A DNA stretch of 64,000 nt, taken from NCBI RefSeq assembly GCF_947039875.1, contig NZ_CAMRAN010000006.1, positions 56,113 through 120,112 of the forward strand, given 5' to 3'. This stretch comes from an uncultured Photobacterium sp. Its GTDB lineage: Bacteria; Pseudomonadota; Gammaproteobacteria; Enterobacterales; Vibrionaceae. The notes under the pieces are model-generated. The model had not been told where the DNA came from. It saw only the letters and a program-made list of their open reading frames with translations, and made no database searches. The position numbers were made by a program, and so were the translations under genes. Shown here in pieces: positions 1 through 9,283 of the stretch (positions within the stretch are counted from its first letter, which is position 1; every line of letters begins with the position of its first letter).

Positions 1-1
1 C

Positions 2-664
2 ACAGGTATTGTAGCCATTACTTGTCTAAGTACTGCTGCATGGGCTGACACCAGCATTCAAACGATTAAAGTATATGAAAACCCAAGTATTACTTCTCCG
101 GTGGTTGAAACCATAAAGTCTGAGATACCATTAATTACCATTTATCAAAATAATGGTTGGGAAAAAGTAGGTGATACAACTAATGGTAATACAGGGTGGA
201 TTCAAAGTGTTGATCGTCAAATGATAGCAAAAGCGAATACTAAGGTTTTGCCTGATCAAACCACTAATACAATCAAAACCAAAGATGGTGAGAAGAGTGT
301 GACTAGAGGGGTATTACAAACACCACAAGGTCCATTCCATTATGAAATTGTGCAATTTCAAGGTAATAACAACCATAACCAAAAAGTAGATAAGCATTTT
401 CTTGAGGCGATGCAGAAGCAACAGCTTGAAATGAACCAAGCATTTGCAAATTCTTGGAATACTATGGGTAGCCCAAGTGATTTTAATACCATGCAAGCGA
501 ATATGGCAAAGTTAATGCATCAGCAACAACAGCAAATGTTAGCTATGCAGCAGCAATTTCAGCAAGCAGGAATTACCGCGCCCACACAACCAAAATTAAA
601 TGCGCATGTGGTAACTCCAGAAAAAGCAGTAGGATCAACAGCTACGGCGATTGCGACGAAATAA
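2..664 (+). CDS. Secreted SH3-like domain protein, 5' end cut by window
   Basis: The reading frame is open from base 2, so the true start lies upstream; 220 residues are visible. The first residues look like the end of a signal peptide (hydrophobic stretch, then AAWA before D), so the protein is probably exported. About 60 residues follow that resemble a bacterial SH3-like fold (VYENPSITSPVV, then NNGWEKV and GWIQ). The C-terminal half is rich in Gln and Met, with runs of Q near residues 175-190, suggesting a low-complexity or coiled segment. SH3b domains often bind peptidoglycan or proteins, but the specific role is unknown. A strong hairpin terminator follows. Confidence 0.75.
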   Translation, partial: TGIVAITCLSTAAWADTSIQTIKVYENPSITSPVVETIKSEIPLITIYQNNGWEKVGDTTNGNTGWIQSVDRQMIAKANTKVLPDQTTNTIKTKDGEKSVTRGVLQTPQGPFHYEIVQFQGNNNHNQKVDKHFLEAMQKQQLEMNQAFANSWNTMGSPSDFNTMQANMAKLMHQQQQQMLAMQQQFQQAGITAPTQPKLNAHVVTPEKAVGSTATAIATK

Positions 665-700
665 ATTATCCAGTAACCATATTGTAAATAAAACTATGTA

Positions 701-732
701 AAACCCTCTATCAATATTAATAGAGGGTTTTC
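701..732. terminator. Convergent rho-independent terminator
   Basis: Perfect 10-bp inverted repeat AAACCCTCTA / TAGAGGGTTT around a 10-base loop, with T-rich sequence on the plus side and A-rich on the minus side. It lies between the SH3-like gene and the convergent MFS-acyltransferase gene and can serve both. Confidence 0.85.
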
Positions 733-734
733 TA

Positions 735-2597
735 CTATTTATACGTCATAAGTTGTTGCATAACTTGCTGTAATTTTAAGGCTGTTGCTTCTTTGGGTGA
801 TATTGGAGTAGTTGCTACTATTTCTAACGGTAATCTAAAATATTTTATTGCAGTTATAAGGCTACATTTTTTATGATAACTGAAATTTGAATCCCATAAA
901 CCATTTATTGCCATTGGTACTACAGGAACTTGTGTACGAGTAATGATTATTTCAATACCTCGTTTAAAGTTATTTAATTTTCCAGTACGAGAAATTTTAC
1001 CTTCTGGAAATATACAGACAAGATGGCCATCAAGTAGTGTTTTTTCTATTTGATTAAATGTATTACGATAAGTTTTTAGTGATATTTTTTGTGTGTATAT
1101 TGGGATTGTTTTTCCCCACTTGAATAAGTATTTTACAAGTGGGAAATTAGCTATTTTCTCATCGATTAAAAAACGTATTGGTCGGCGTGTTGCTGCACTA
1201 ATTAGGAGTACATCAATAAAACTTACATGATTACAAATCAATACAGCAGGACCAGTTTTAGGAATATTGTCTAATCCAACTGGTCTTATTCGATATAGCA
1301 TTCGAATAAATATTCGTATTATAAACCATAATACAAACTCTTTGACTTGAATGAAAATATAAAGAGTAATGACTATATTTATAATAGAGACAATTAATAA
1401 TAATATTGAAATAGAGGTGTTAAAGATTGTCAACATTATAGTAGAAAATATGGCACTTAGAACTATTGATAAAGTATTAAAGACATAATTTCCTGCAATA
1501 ATTTGAGCACGATAACTAACATTGCTGCGTTGTTGAATTAACGCATTTAGTGGTATAACAAAAAGACTGCTCGACATACTTAATAGCATTAAATCTAGTA
1601 GCATGTGTTTATTGCTACTTATAAATTCCATCATTGTTATTTGATTATGAGTGACAATATGTTGGCTGGAAAAATAAAAATCAATCCCAAATAGACTCAT
1701 ACCCAATGCCGCAAGAGGAATGATCCCTACTTCTATATGATTGTCGGATAAAGTTTCACTTGCTAATGCCCCAAGAGCAATGCCGATTGAAAATAATGTC
1801 AGCAATAAAGTTACGTATTGAGGGTTATTATTAATAAATAATCTGGAAAAATTAGGTAGTTGTGTAATATATATTGACCCGACAAACCAGAACCAACTAA
1901 TGGCTAAGATCGATAAATATATAGTACGGTTTTGTTTTGTGATACGCACTGTATGTATGATTTGTGTTAAAGGGTTCCAATTAATAGTTAAATGGGGGTT
2001 ATTAGCTGTAGCTTTTGGGATTAATAAACTGCTAATAAAGCCCGAAATAGCAACTACAATCACAAGTATGGCGGCAATAATAGAACAATATTTATGGTTA
2101 AAGATATAGCCGGCTATTAATGTCCCTCCTAAGATTGCAAGAAATGTTCCCATTTCGACTAATGCATTGCCGGCGAGTAAGGATTTTGACGATAAATGCT
2201 GTGGTATAATAGAAAATTTTGCGGGGCCAAAAAAAGCTGATTGCGTCCCCATAAGAAATAATACTATTAACAGTGCGGGAATTGATTGCCGATAAATTGC
2301 GATGGCTCCTGCGATCATAATGCCAATCTCAATTAGTTTTAAGTATTTAATTAATTTTGATTTTTCATATTTATCAGCTAATTGACCACCAATTGGTGAG
2401 AATAATAAATAGGGTAAAATAAATAAGGCTGCGGTAAGGTTAATTAATACAATACATTGTGTTTGGCTATAAACAGTAGAAAATACGATAATTAATAGTA
2501 TAAAGTTCTTATATAAATTATCGTTAAATGCACTTAATGCTTGAGTGATAAAAAAGGGGAGAAAATATTGTTGTTTCAATAAAGCAAATTGACTCAT
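735..2597 (-). CDS. MFS transporter fused to 1-acylglycerol-phosphate acyltransferase (LplT/PlsC-like)
   Basis: About 620 residues. The first ~415 form a 12-segment MFS transporter resembling the lysophospholipid flippase LplT. The last ~190 are a PlsC-type acyltransferase with the NHxxxxD motif (NHVSFID) and the FPEG motif (FPEGKISR). In E. coli LplT and the acyltransferase-synthetase Aas are separate proteins. Here transporter and acyltransferase are one chain, and no AMP-binding (acyl-ACP synthetase) domain follows. The likely role is import and re-acylation of lysophospholipids at the inner membrane. The ATG at 2597 has a good AGG ribosome site six bases upstream; an in-frame TTG at 2627 would add ten residues and is less likely. 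Confidence 0.85.
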   Translation of the reverse strand: MSQFALLKQQYFLPFFITQALSAFNDNLYKNFILLIIVFSTVYSQTQCIVLINLTAALFILPYLLFSPIGGQLADKYEKSKLIKYLKLIEIGIMIAGAIAIYRQSIPALLIVLFLMGTQSAFFGPAKFSIIPQHLSSKSLLAGNALVEMGTFLAILGGTLIAGYIFNHKYCSIIAAILVIVVAISGFISSLLIPKATANNPHLTINWNPLTQIIHTVRITKQNRTIYLSILAISWFWFVGSIYITQLPNFSRLFINNNPQYVTLLLTLFSIGIALGALASETLSDNHIEVGIIPLAALGMSLFGIDFYFSSQHIVTHNQITMMEFISSNKHMLLDLMLLSMSSSLFVIPLNALIQQRSNVSYRAQIIAGNYVFNTLSIVLSAIFSTIMLTIFNTSISILLLIVSIINIVITLYIFIQVKEFVLWFIIRIFIRMLYRIRPVGLDNIPKTGPAVLICNHVSFIDVLLISAATRRPIRFLIDEKIANFPLVKYLFKWGKTIPIYTQKISLKTYRNTFNQIEKTLLDGHLVCIFPEGKISRTGKLNNFKRGIEIIITRTQVPVVPMAINGLWDSNFSYHKKCSLITAIKYFRLPLEIVATTPISPKEATALKLQQVMQQLMTYK

Positions 2598-2896
2598 GGT
2601 TATCCTGGTGTTTTTTGTTGTTATCAATTTGTAGCCAAGTGATTTCGTTCTAGTGTAACACTCAATAAAACATCGTGCAATTTGGTCTTTGTAGGTTATT
2701 AATAATGTAGAGGATTAAACAATGATGGTTATGTGGAGCTAATACTCAGCGTTATCTTCGAAAAGAGGGAAAAAAGGTGAAGATGGTTAAGTGATAACCT
2801 AAACGATAGTCTATTTTTATATAAAGCTGATTAATAACAGCGTAGGATGAAACAAATATAAAAATAGGGTGCGCGTATGTGCACGTATAGAAAATT

Positions 2897-4237
2897 ATGC
2901 AATTAACAGCAAAAGCCTCACAAAATCGTGCTTTACTTATTTCAATCCAAACACCGCAGTTTAAGGGTGATGAAGCCAAAGCATCACTGGCTGAATTAGC
3001 TCGTCTTGTTACCACCCTTGGTTTTAAAGTCGTTGGAACGCAGTCACAAAAACTCAGTTCAACTCAACGTATGAATGTATTGGGTTCTGGCAAGATGGCC
3101 GAAATAGCACATCTTACAGGTAACCAAGGTTTTGTGGATGATTTTGACGATGATGACATTGTCGATGAGATGCTTTTTAGTGAACTACCGTCTGAAGATT
3201 TACCTTTTGGTAGTGCTGATGTGGTGGTATTTGATTGTGATTTAAGTCCATCACAATTGCGCAATGTTGAAAATCAACTAGGTGTCGAGGTATTTGATCG
3301 TACCGGTATTATTATTGAAATCTTTAGTCGTCATGCGCGTACTCGTACTGCACGACTACAAGTTGAAATTGCACGCCTTAACTATTTAGCGCCGCGTTTA
3401 CGTGAGTCAACTAGTGGTAATAAAGAACGTCAAATGGGTAAGGGGGCAGGTGAAACCACACTTGAACTTGATCGTCGTAAAATTCGTGACCAACTAGCAG
3501 AGTTAAGACGTGAACTTGCTAGTGTGCAAGATGAACTTAAAGGTCGTCGTGCTCAACGTTCAGAATTGTTCTGTGTCGCGTTAGTGGGTTATACCAATGC
3601 TGGTAAGTCATCAATGATGCGTGCACTAACGGGCAGTGAGGTGTTGGTTGAAAACAAATTGTTTGCGACTCTTGATACTACGGTGCGAGCATTACAACCT
3701 ATAACTCAACCACGTATTTTAGTGTCTGATACGGTTGGGTTTATTAAAAAACTTCCGCATGATTTAGTCGCGTCATTCCATTCAACATTGGCAGAAGCAC
3801 ATGATGCTTCTTTATTGTTATATGTGGTTGATGCATCAGATCCTTCTTTCCGTTCGCAGCTTGATGTTGTACATGAAGTGCTACACGAAGTGGGTGTGGA
3901 TGATATTCCTAAGCAATTGGTGTTAAATAAATCTGACCAATTGAGTATAGAACAACAACAAGCATTAATGGCTGAGTTCCCTGATGCAGTGATGACATCA
4001 ACCCGTAATCCGGCGGATATTACTAAACTACATCAATATATCGTTAATATTGCACAAGATGAGATGATTGAAGATGAGATCATCGTGCCATACACTGCCA
4101 ACGGAATTATTGGTGAAATTCGCTCAAGCATGAGTGTGACCAAAGAAGAGTATGAGTATGAGCATATTACTTTTACTGTTCGCTCAAACCCAATCAACTT
4201 AGCGCGTCTTAAAAAGCAAATGCAGAATAAAGACTGA
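2897..4237 (+). CDS. hflX: GTPase HflX (stand-alone copy)
   Basis: 446 residues. HflX binds 50S/70S ribosomes and splits stalled or heat-damaged ones using ATP/GTP. The HflX-specific N-terminal domain is followed by the glycine-rich linker GKGAGET (~181-187), a coiled region, and a G domain with G1 GYTNAGKS (~231), G3 DTVG (~278) and G4 NKSD (~324). A very acidic insert (DDFDDDD and following, ~80-103) sits inside the N-terminal domain. HflX normally lies in the miaA-hfq-hflX-hflKC cluster; none of those genes are here, so this is probably a second copy. The upstream ~270 bases hold no other gene. A hairpin follows. Confidence 0.93.
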   Translation: MQLTAKASQNRALLISIQTPQFKGDEAKASLAELARLVTTLGFKVVGTQSQKLSSTQRMNVLGSGKMAEIAHLTGNQGFVDDFDDDDIVDEMLFSELPSEDLPFGSADVVVFDCDLSPSQLRNVENQLGVEVFDRTGIIIEIFSRHARTRTARLQVEIARLNYLAPRLRESTSGNKERQMGKGAGETTLELDRRKIRDQLAELRRELASVQDELKGRRAQRSELFCVALVGYTNAGKSSMMRALTGSEVLVENKLFATLDTTVRALQPITQPRILVSDTVGFIKKLPHDLVASFHSTLAEAHDASLLLYVVDASDPSFRSQLDVVHEVLHEVGVDDIPKQLVLNKSDQLSIEQQQALMAEFPDAVMTSTRNPADITKLHQYIVNIAQDEMIEDEIIVPYTANGIIGEIRSSMSVTKEEYEYEHITFTVRSNPINLARLKKQMQNKD

Positions 4238-4270
4238 ACAATATTCTGATTTCATATTTTAGACCACCAT

Positions 4271-4303
4271 AAAATACGCAGCAAATAATAGGCTGCGTAT
4301 TTT
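4271..4303. terminator. Convergent terminator after hflX
   Basis: 12-bp inverted repeat AAAATACGCAGC / GCTGCGTATTTT with a 9-base spacer, between hflX and the convergent small secreted-protein gene. A/T runs on both sides allow bidirectional use. Confidence 0.85.
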
Positions 4304-4321
4304 AAATGAGTGATAATTCGC

Positions 4322-4774
4322 TCATTTTTTTTCTTTGTGTTCGCCTTTAAAACCTAAAATAGATAACTGCTTTTTTGCCGCAGCAGATGGTGTATAGCTA
4401 CTATCGTCATCATTTTCTTCTATTACTGGATGCGTCGTAAGTGGCAGTAATCTAAATATCGCAAATCCACCTTCTTTGCGTACAAATGAAATTTGACGGT
4501 GTAATAGGGTATCAGTTTCTTTTGTTGCCGCTAATGTTTTGTCATTGACCAGTGCCAGCGGGGCAATCATCGCTTGGCAATGGTAAAGTTTATAGCTGTA
4601 ATCATTAAAGAAGCGGCAAGGTTGATCTAAGGTAAATGTTTCACCTTCAAGTAAATGACGACTATTCTCCACTGCGTTATTAATGTCAGTGATGTTAGCG
4701 GCAAATACACAAGAAGTGGTAAAGCTGATGCCCGTAATCACTAATAAGCTGGTAGTAATTATTTTTTTCAGCAT
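4322..4774 (-). CDS. Small secreted protein of unknown function
   Basis: 150 residues with a clear signal peptide (KK, hydrophobic core, cleavage near VFA-A). The mature part has two cysteines (PCRFF... YHCQ) spaced for a disulfide, and a charged C-terminus (HKEKK). I do not recognise a family. It follows dnaJ on the same strand, but a hairpin with a T-run lies between them, so it is probably transcribed separately or by read-through. A periplasmic location is inferred from the signal peptide. Confidence 0.7.
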   Translation of the reverse strand: MLKKIITTSLLVITGISFTTSCVFAANITDINNAVENSRHLLEGETFTLDQPCRFFNDYSYKLYHCQAMIAPLALVNDKTLAATKETDTLLHRQISFVRKEGGFAIFRLLPLTTHPVIEENDDDSSYTPSAAAKKQLSILGFKGEHKEKK

Positions 4775-4804
4775 AGAGTCTTCCTACTTTTAATCTAAAT
4801 TGAA

Positions 4805-4853
4805 TGCAAAAAAGCCAATAGCAAGGAATAAGAATATTCGCTGATATTGGCTT
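4805..4853 (-). terminator. Terminator downstream of dnaJ
   Basis: On the minus strand AAGCCAATA and TATTGGCTT pair around a loop and are followed by a T6 run. It is placed just after the dnaJ stop. Confidence 0.8.
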
Positions 4854-4883
4854 CATTATAAACTGGTTCTAGTTTAGTGCAGG

Positions 4884-5768
4884 TTAAGCTGCTGCAAACT
4901 CATTCAGTAATTCTTTTTGACGCTCACTAAGGTTGAGTGGTGTTTCAATGATAAGTTGAACGATTAAATCACCTGTGTTGCCTTTACGATCGGTAACACC
5001 TTTACCTTTTAGACGGAATTTACGGCCAGTTTGCGTACCTTCAGGTATTTTCAAACTGATTGCGCCACCTAATGTATTGACTTCCACTTTACCGCCTAAG
5101 GCTGCGGTAACAAAATCAGTGGTTGCTTTACAAAGTAGGTTATTTCCCTCACGAGTGTAGCGTGGGTGAGGGCGAATATTCATCTGAATATAAACATCCC
5201 CTTGAGGGCCACCGTTAATACCAGGGTGACCTTTGCCACTTAATCGAATACGGCCGCCTTCCTCGATACCCGCTGGTATTTTGATGTTCAGCTTTTTATT
5301 GGTTTGAACGCTACCTTCAAATACAGGAAGATCGATAACACGTGATGCGCCACTGATAGCATCTTCAAGATCGATTTCCATGGTGTATTGAAGATCTTCA
5401 CCTTTTTGAGGACGAGTTGAATGACGACCACCGAAGCCGCCTCGACCACCACGTGCATTGGAGAACATATCACCGAAAGCACCGCCAAACATGTCTTCAA
5501 AGTCGCTGTAACCACCTTGTTGACCGCCACCCATCCCTGGATTTTCAAACGCATTATGACCAAATTGATCGTAAGCAGTACGTTTTTCTTTATCCATTAG
5601 AATCTCATAAGCGGCTTTTACTTCTTTGAATTTATCAGCAGCTGTTGGATCATCAGGGTTTTTATCTGGGTGGAACTTCATTGCTAGCTTTTTATAAGCT
5701 TTCTTAATTTCTTTTTCAGATGCAGTTTTGGCGACACCAAGAACTTCATAAAAATCGCGTTTTGACAT
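4884..5768 (-). CDS. dnaJ: DnaJ-type co-chaperone lacking the zinc finger
   Basis: 294 residues against ~376 for classical DnaJ. J-domain (residues 1-70, HPD at ~33-35), then a Gly/Phe-rich linker (~75-120), then the two C-terminal substrate-binding barrels, ending in the DnaJ-like LNERQ-type helix (LSERQKELLNEF). All four CxxCxGxG repeats are missing: the chain passes from DLPVFEG straight to KKLNIKIPAG, which in DnaJ flank the zinc domain. It is therefore a class-B (CbpA-like) architecture with DnaJ-like sequence. It sits downstream of a dnaK, so it is the likely J-partner of that DnaK. ATG at 5768 has AAGAGG upstream; an in-frame GTG nine bases earlier overlaps that site. Confidence 0.92.
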   Translation of the reverse strand: MSKRDFYEVLGVAKTASEKEIKKAYKKLAMKFHPDKNPDDPTAADKFKEVKAAYEILMDKEKRTAYDQFGHNAFENPGMGGGQQGGYSDFEDMFGGAFGDMFSNARGGRGGFGGRHSTRPQKGEDLQYTMEIDLEDAISGASRVIDLPVFEGSVQTNKKLNIKIPAGIEEGGRIRLSGKGHPGINGGPQGDVYIQMNIRPHPRYTREGNNLLCKATTDFVTAALGGKVEVNTLGGAISLKIPEGTQTGRKFRLKGKGVTDRKGNTGDLIVQLIIETPLNLSERQKELLNEFAAA

Positions 5769-5926
5769 TGGTAACACCTCTTATCCCTATCGGGACAACT
5801 ATCTGGAACATTCTAAATCATGTAGTTAACACATATGATAACGAAAAACAGCATCATACTTAAACAGTTAATGATCTAAAAAGGCACAGATAGTTAGCCT
5901 AATAGGATTCTCTTTATTGTAATCGT

Positions 5927-5961
5927 CGAAAAGGGCGAGAGATAAAGATCTCTACGCCCAT
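5927..5961 (-). terminator. Hairpin between dnaK and dnaJ
   Basis: On the minus strand GGGCGTAGAGAT pairs with ATCTCTCGCCC and is followed by TTTT. It looks like a terminator, so dnaJ would be expressed by read-through or from its own promoter. The 5769-6034 interval contains no gene. Confidence 0.6.
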
Positions 5962-6034
5962 AGTTTTTGTGAAGTTTTTGCTATGTGCTGTCGATTATTG
6001 ATTTAGCAACTTATCGATGTCGCAACATTAACAT

Positions 6035-7939
6035 TTACTTCATTTCTTCAAACTCAGCATCTACAACGTCATCATCTTTCGCATTTTGTTGGTTAGCGTC
6101 AGATTGTCCTTGAGGATTTGCTTGGGTTTGAGCCTGAGCATGTTCCATTATTTTTTGTGCTGCTGTCATTAACGCTTGAGTTTGTGTATCTATCGCTGCT
6201 TTATCATCGCTAGATTTCACGGCCTCAAGTGCTGTGATAGCGGCTTCAATGTTGGTTTTTTCTGCTTCAGGGAAGCTATCTCCCGCTTCAGTCATCTGCT
6301 TACGTGTGCTGTGAATCAATTGATCCGCTTGGTTACGTGCAGTCACTAACTCTTCAAACTGTTTGTCTGCGTCTTTGTTTGCTTCTGCTTCTTGTACCAT
6401 CTTTTCAATTTCAGCGTCGGTTAAACCACCAGATGCTTGAATCGTGATCTTTTGTGCTTTACCTGTTGCTTTGTCTGTGGCTGATACGTTTAAAATGCCA
6501 TCCGCATCTAAATCAAATGTTACATCAATTTGTGGCATGCCGCGTGGTGCAGCTTGAATACCTTCAAGGTTAAACTGACCTAATGATTTATTATGTACCA
6601 CTTGTTTACGCTCGCCTTGAAGAACATGGATCGTTACTGCATTTTGATTATCTTCAGCAGTCGAGAACACTTGATTCGCTTTTGTCGGAATTGTGGTGTT
6701 CTTATCGATCAAGGTTGTCATCACACCACCCATGGTTTCAATACCAAAGGATAGTGGTGTTACATCAAGCAATAGCACATCTTTAACATCACCTGCTAAC
6801 ACACCAGCCTGAATGGCTGCGCCCATAGCAACAGCTTCATCTGGGTTAACGTCTTTACGCGGCTCTTTACCAAAGAAGTCAGTAACAACTTTTTGTACCA
6901 ATGGCATCCGCGTTTGACCACCCACTAAAATCACATCAGTAATGTCATTTATATTTAAGTTTGCATCTTTTAATGCTGATTTTACAGGGTCTAGTGTACC
7001 TTGTACTAGGTCTTCAACCAGTGATTCCAATTTTGCACGTGTGATCTTAACATTCAAGTGTTTAGGACCTGTTGCATCGGCTGTGACATAAGGTAAATTA
7101 ACATCTGTTTGTTGTGCTGATGATAATTCAATCTTCGCTTTTTCCGCCGCTTCTTTTACACGTTGCATCGCTAATGGATCATTTTTAAGATCGATACCTT
7201 GGTCTTTCTTAAATTCACTTACTAGGTAGTTAATTAGGCGGGTATCAAAGTCTTCACCACCAAGATGAGTATCACCATTGGTTGCTAATACTTCAAACGT
7301 TTGCTCGCCATCAACGTTATCAATTTCAATAATAGAAATATCAAACGTACCACCACCTAAGTCGTAAACAGCAATAACACTGTCACCGGCTTTTTTATCA
7401 AGACCATACGCTAATGCTGCCGCTGTTGGTTCATTGATAATACGCTTAACATCCAGACCTGCAATACGGCCTGCATCTTTTGTTGCTTGACGTTGAGCAT
7501 CGTTAAAGTAAGCCGGAACGGTAATGACAGCCCCTGTTACTTTTTCACCTAAGTATTCTTCTGCTGTCTTTTTCATTTTTTTCAAAATTTCAGCAGAAAC
7601 TTGTGGTGCCGCCATCTTTTGGCCTTTCGCTTCAACCCATGCGTCGCCATTATCTGCTTTTACAATTTTGTAAGGCATAATATCAAGATCACGTTGAATT
7701 TCATCATCTTCAAAACGACGACCGATTAAACGTTTAATCGCAAATAACGTATTCTCAGGGTTAGTTACTGCCTGACGTTTTGCGGGTTGGCCGACTAAGG
7801 TTTCTCCATCAGTGTAGGCAATGATTGATGCGGTGGTACGTTCGCCTTCTGCATTTTCAATAACACGTGCAGTATCGCCATCTAAAACAGCAACACAAGA
7901 GTTAGTTGTACCTAAGTCAATACCGATAATCTTACTCAT
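6035..7939 (-). CDS. dnaK: Molecular chaperone DnaK (Hsp70)
   Basis: 634 residues, full length. ATP-dependent cytoplasmic chaperone working with a J-protein and GrpE. Visible are the N-terminal ATPase signature IDLGTTNSC, the DLGGGTFD motif (~195), the VGGQTRMP motif, the hydrophobic interdomain linker ([11 protein letters not shown]), the substrate-binding domain and the acidic tail [11 protein letters not shown]. The start ATG is preceded by AAGGAATTATAA. grpE is not adjacent; ibpA lies upstream and a zinc-finger-less dnaJ downstream. With that unusual partner this is plausibly a second, specialised DnaK system rather than the housekeeping copy; this is inference. Confidence 0.95.
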   Translation of the reverse strand: MSKIIGIDLGTTNSCVAVLDGDTARVIENAEGERTTASIIAYTDGETLVGQPAKRQAVTNPENTLFAIKRLIGRRFEDDEIQRDLDIMPYKIVKADNGDAWVEAKGQKMAAPQVSAEILKKMKKTAEEYLGEKVTGAVITVPAYFNDAQRQATKDAGRIAGLDVKRIINEPTAAALAYGLDKKAGDSVIAVYDLGGGTFDISIIEIDNVDGEQTFEVLATNGDTHLGGEDFDTRLINYLVSEFKKDQGIDLKNDPLAMQRVKEAAEKAKIELSSAQQTDVNLPYVTADATGPKHLNVKITRAKLESLVEDLVQGTLDPVKSALKDANLNINDITDVILVGGQTRMPLVQKVVTDFFGKEPRKDVNPDEAVAMGAAIQAGVLAGDVKDVLLLDVTPLSFGIETMGGVMTTLIDKNTTIPTKANQVFSTAEDNQNAVTIHVLQGERKQVVHNKSLGQFNLEGIQAAPRGMPQIDVTFDLDADGILNVSATDKATGKAQKITIQASGGLTDAEIEKMVQEAEANKDADKQFEELVTARNQADQLIHSTRKQMTEAGDSFPEAEKTNIEAAITALEAVKSSDDKAAIDTQTQALMTAAQKIMEHAQAQTQANPQGQSDANQQNAKDDDVVDAEFEEMK

Positions 7940-8104
7940 ATTTATAATTCCTTTGTGCGCTATATTGATTATTTTTTCTTATTCGAACGGCGAGTTATAA
8001 GTATGCCGTTAAGGTCCATGAAAATGGTTCATGTGATCCTTGGGAATAACAATAATCAATCCAGCTAAATTTTTAAGTTACCCATAATAGGGTGAATATT
8101 TACG

Positions 8105-8156
8105 GAGCTATTAGCGACCCGCATTAATAATGCATGACGAATAAAGCCAATAGCTC
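8105..8156 (-). other. Structured ibpA-dnaK intergenic hairpin
   Basis: GAGCTATT (8105-8112) pairs with AATAGCTC (8149-8156), enclosing a second palindrome GCATTAATAATGC (8121-8133). It could stabilise ibpA mRNA ends or attenuate transcription into dnaK. There is no T-run, so it is not a typical terminator. I found no clear sigma-32 promoter in this gap. Confidence 0.4.
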
Positions 8157-8197
8157 AACGTTATTATTACGAGAGGAGCACTTACAACTGATGAGGC

Positions 8198-8641
8198 TTA
8201 CTCGGCAGTTGGTGCTATTGATGCTGATTGACCAATTGCAATTTTACGTGGTTGCATTGCTTCTGGTACTTCACGGAAAAGATCAATATGTAGTAGACCA
8301 TTTTCAAGATTAGCACCAACAACACTTACATAATCAGCAAGTTGGAATTTACGTTCAAAGTTACGTTCAGCAATACCCTGGTAAATAAAGTTCTTGTCTT
8401 CTTCTGGTGCACGAGTACCAGTTACAACAAGCATATTCTCGTTTTGAGTAAGATCTAAACGCTCTTCAGAGAAACCAGCAACTGCCATAGTAATACGGTA
8501 GTTGTTCTCATCCGTTTGTTCGATATTGTACGGAGGGTATCCCGCAGCTTGGGTTTTAGTGTTGCTTGCTTCAACAAGGTTAAACAAGCGATCAAAACCA
8601 ATAGCATGGCGGTATAGGGGAGTGAAATCTACATTACGCAT
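8198..8641 (-). CDS. ibpA: Small heat-shock protein (IbpA family, alpha-crystallin)
   Basis: 147 residues from the ATG at 8641 (a TTG five codons upstream overlaps the ribosome site and is rejected). IbpA-type holdase that binds aggregating proteins for later disaggregation by DnaK and ClpB. The start [20 protein letters not shown] is typical of IbpA. The alpha-crystallin domain follows ([19 protein letters not shown] to [10 protein letters not shown]), and IAIG gives an I-x-I oligomerisation motif near the C-terminus. It lies upstream of dnaK on the same strand, forming a heat-shock cluster. Its leader carries a ROSE-like RNA thermometer, so translation is probably temperature controlled. 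Confidence 0.93.
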   Translation of the reverse strand: MRNVDFTPLYRHAIGFDRLFNLVEASNTKTQAAGYPPYNIEQTDENNYRITMAVAGFSEERLDLTQNENMLVVTGTRAPEEDKNFIYQGIAERNFERKFQLADYVSVVGANLENGLLHIDLFREVPEAMQPRKIAIGQSASIAPTAE

Positions 8642-8644
8642 AAA

Positions 8645-8728
8645 AACTATCCTCAATAATAAGCAATAGTCTTAGTTGTTTGTTAAGTGTGTCGTTATCG
8701 ACAAGGCGACTTAACAGCAAACTAAGTG
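8645..8728 (-). promoter_or_regulatory. ROSE-like RNA thermometer in the ibpA leader
   Basis: Just before the ibpA start, minus-strand ACTATTGCTT (8661-8670) can pair with GAGGATAGT, which contains the Shine-Dalgarno sequence. The TTGC/AGGA part has the hallmark unpaired G opposite the ribosome site seen in ROSE elements. Further upstream CTTAGTTTGCTGTTAAGT (8709-8726 region) pairs with ACTTAACAAACAACTAAG (8671-8688) as a second stem. ROSE elements are known before ibpA in enterobacteria and rhizobia; melting at heat shock frees the ribosome site. Confidence 0.8.
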
Positions 8729-9283
8729 AACCAGTCCGTTATAGGATCTTGATTCGATATATAAAGTGCTAATAAGGCATTCCCTAATAAGGCGAATCTT
8801 AGTAGCAGTTTGAACTCCATTTGGCAGTTCTTGTAATTAATATATGCTTCCGGTGAGTTTCCGTCAACAGTTTTTAATTAGTTTTTCTAATGTTTTATTG
8901 TAATTTCTACTAACTTTCTGATTTTAAAAAACTATCAACACTAAAAATTGTACTCTGTTTTATTACCATGGGTTATTCATTGATAATCTAACAGCATTTA
9001 GCCGTATTTTTGTTGTTACTTTTATATACATAAGGGCGAAAAATGTATTTTCAAGACCTAATAAAGCAATAATTCACCTAAATGAAATGGTGTTAATTTT
9101 CTGTTTTACTTATCACATTGTGGGCTATTAAATAGAGGAAATATCGGTTTTTAATGGTGACTGAGAACTACGACACACTATCGATTATCAGTAAATAGTA
9201 GAGATCAAAACTGTGACCATTCGCATTATTTATAGCGTGATAACGTTTACAATTGGTTGCAGTATTTATCATGGAGTTACATC
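8729..9283. other. Divergent intergenic region ibpA / symporter
   Basis: About 550 AT-rich bases separating the divergent ibpA and sglT genes. It must hold both promoters. I could not assign a convincing sigma-32 box or a full CRP site, and no ORF is supported. Confidence 0.5.

Noticed and set aside
8729..8880. Sigma-32 promoter for ibpA
   Set aside because: No pair of boxes with proper sequence and spacing on the minus strand could be defended by eye.
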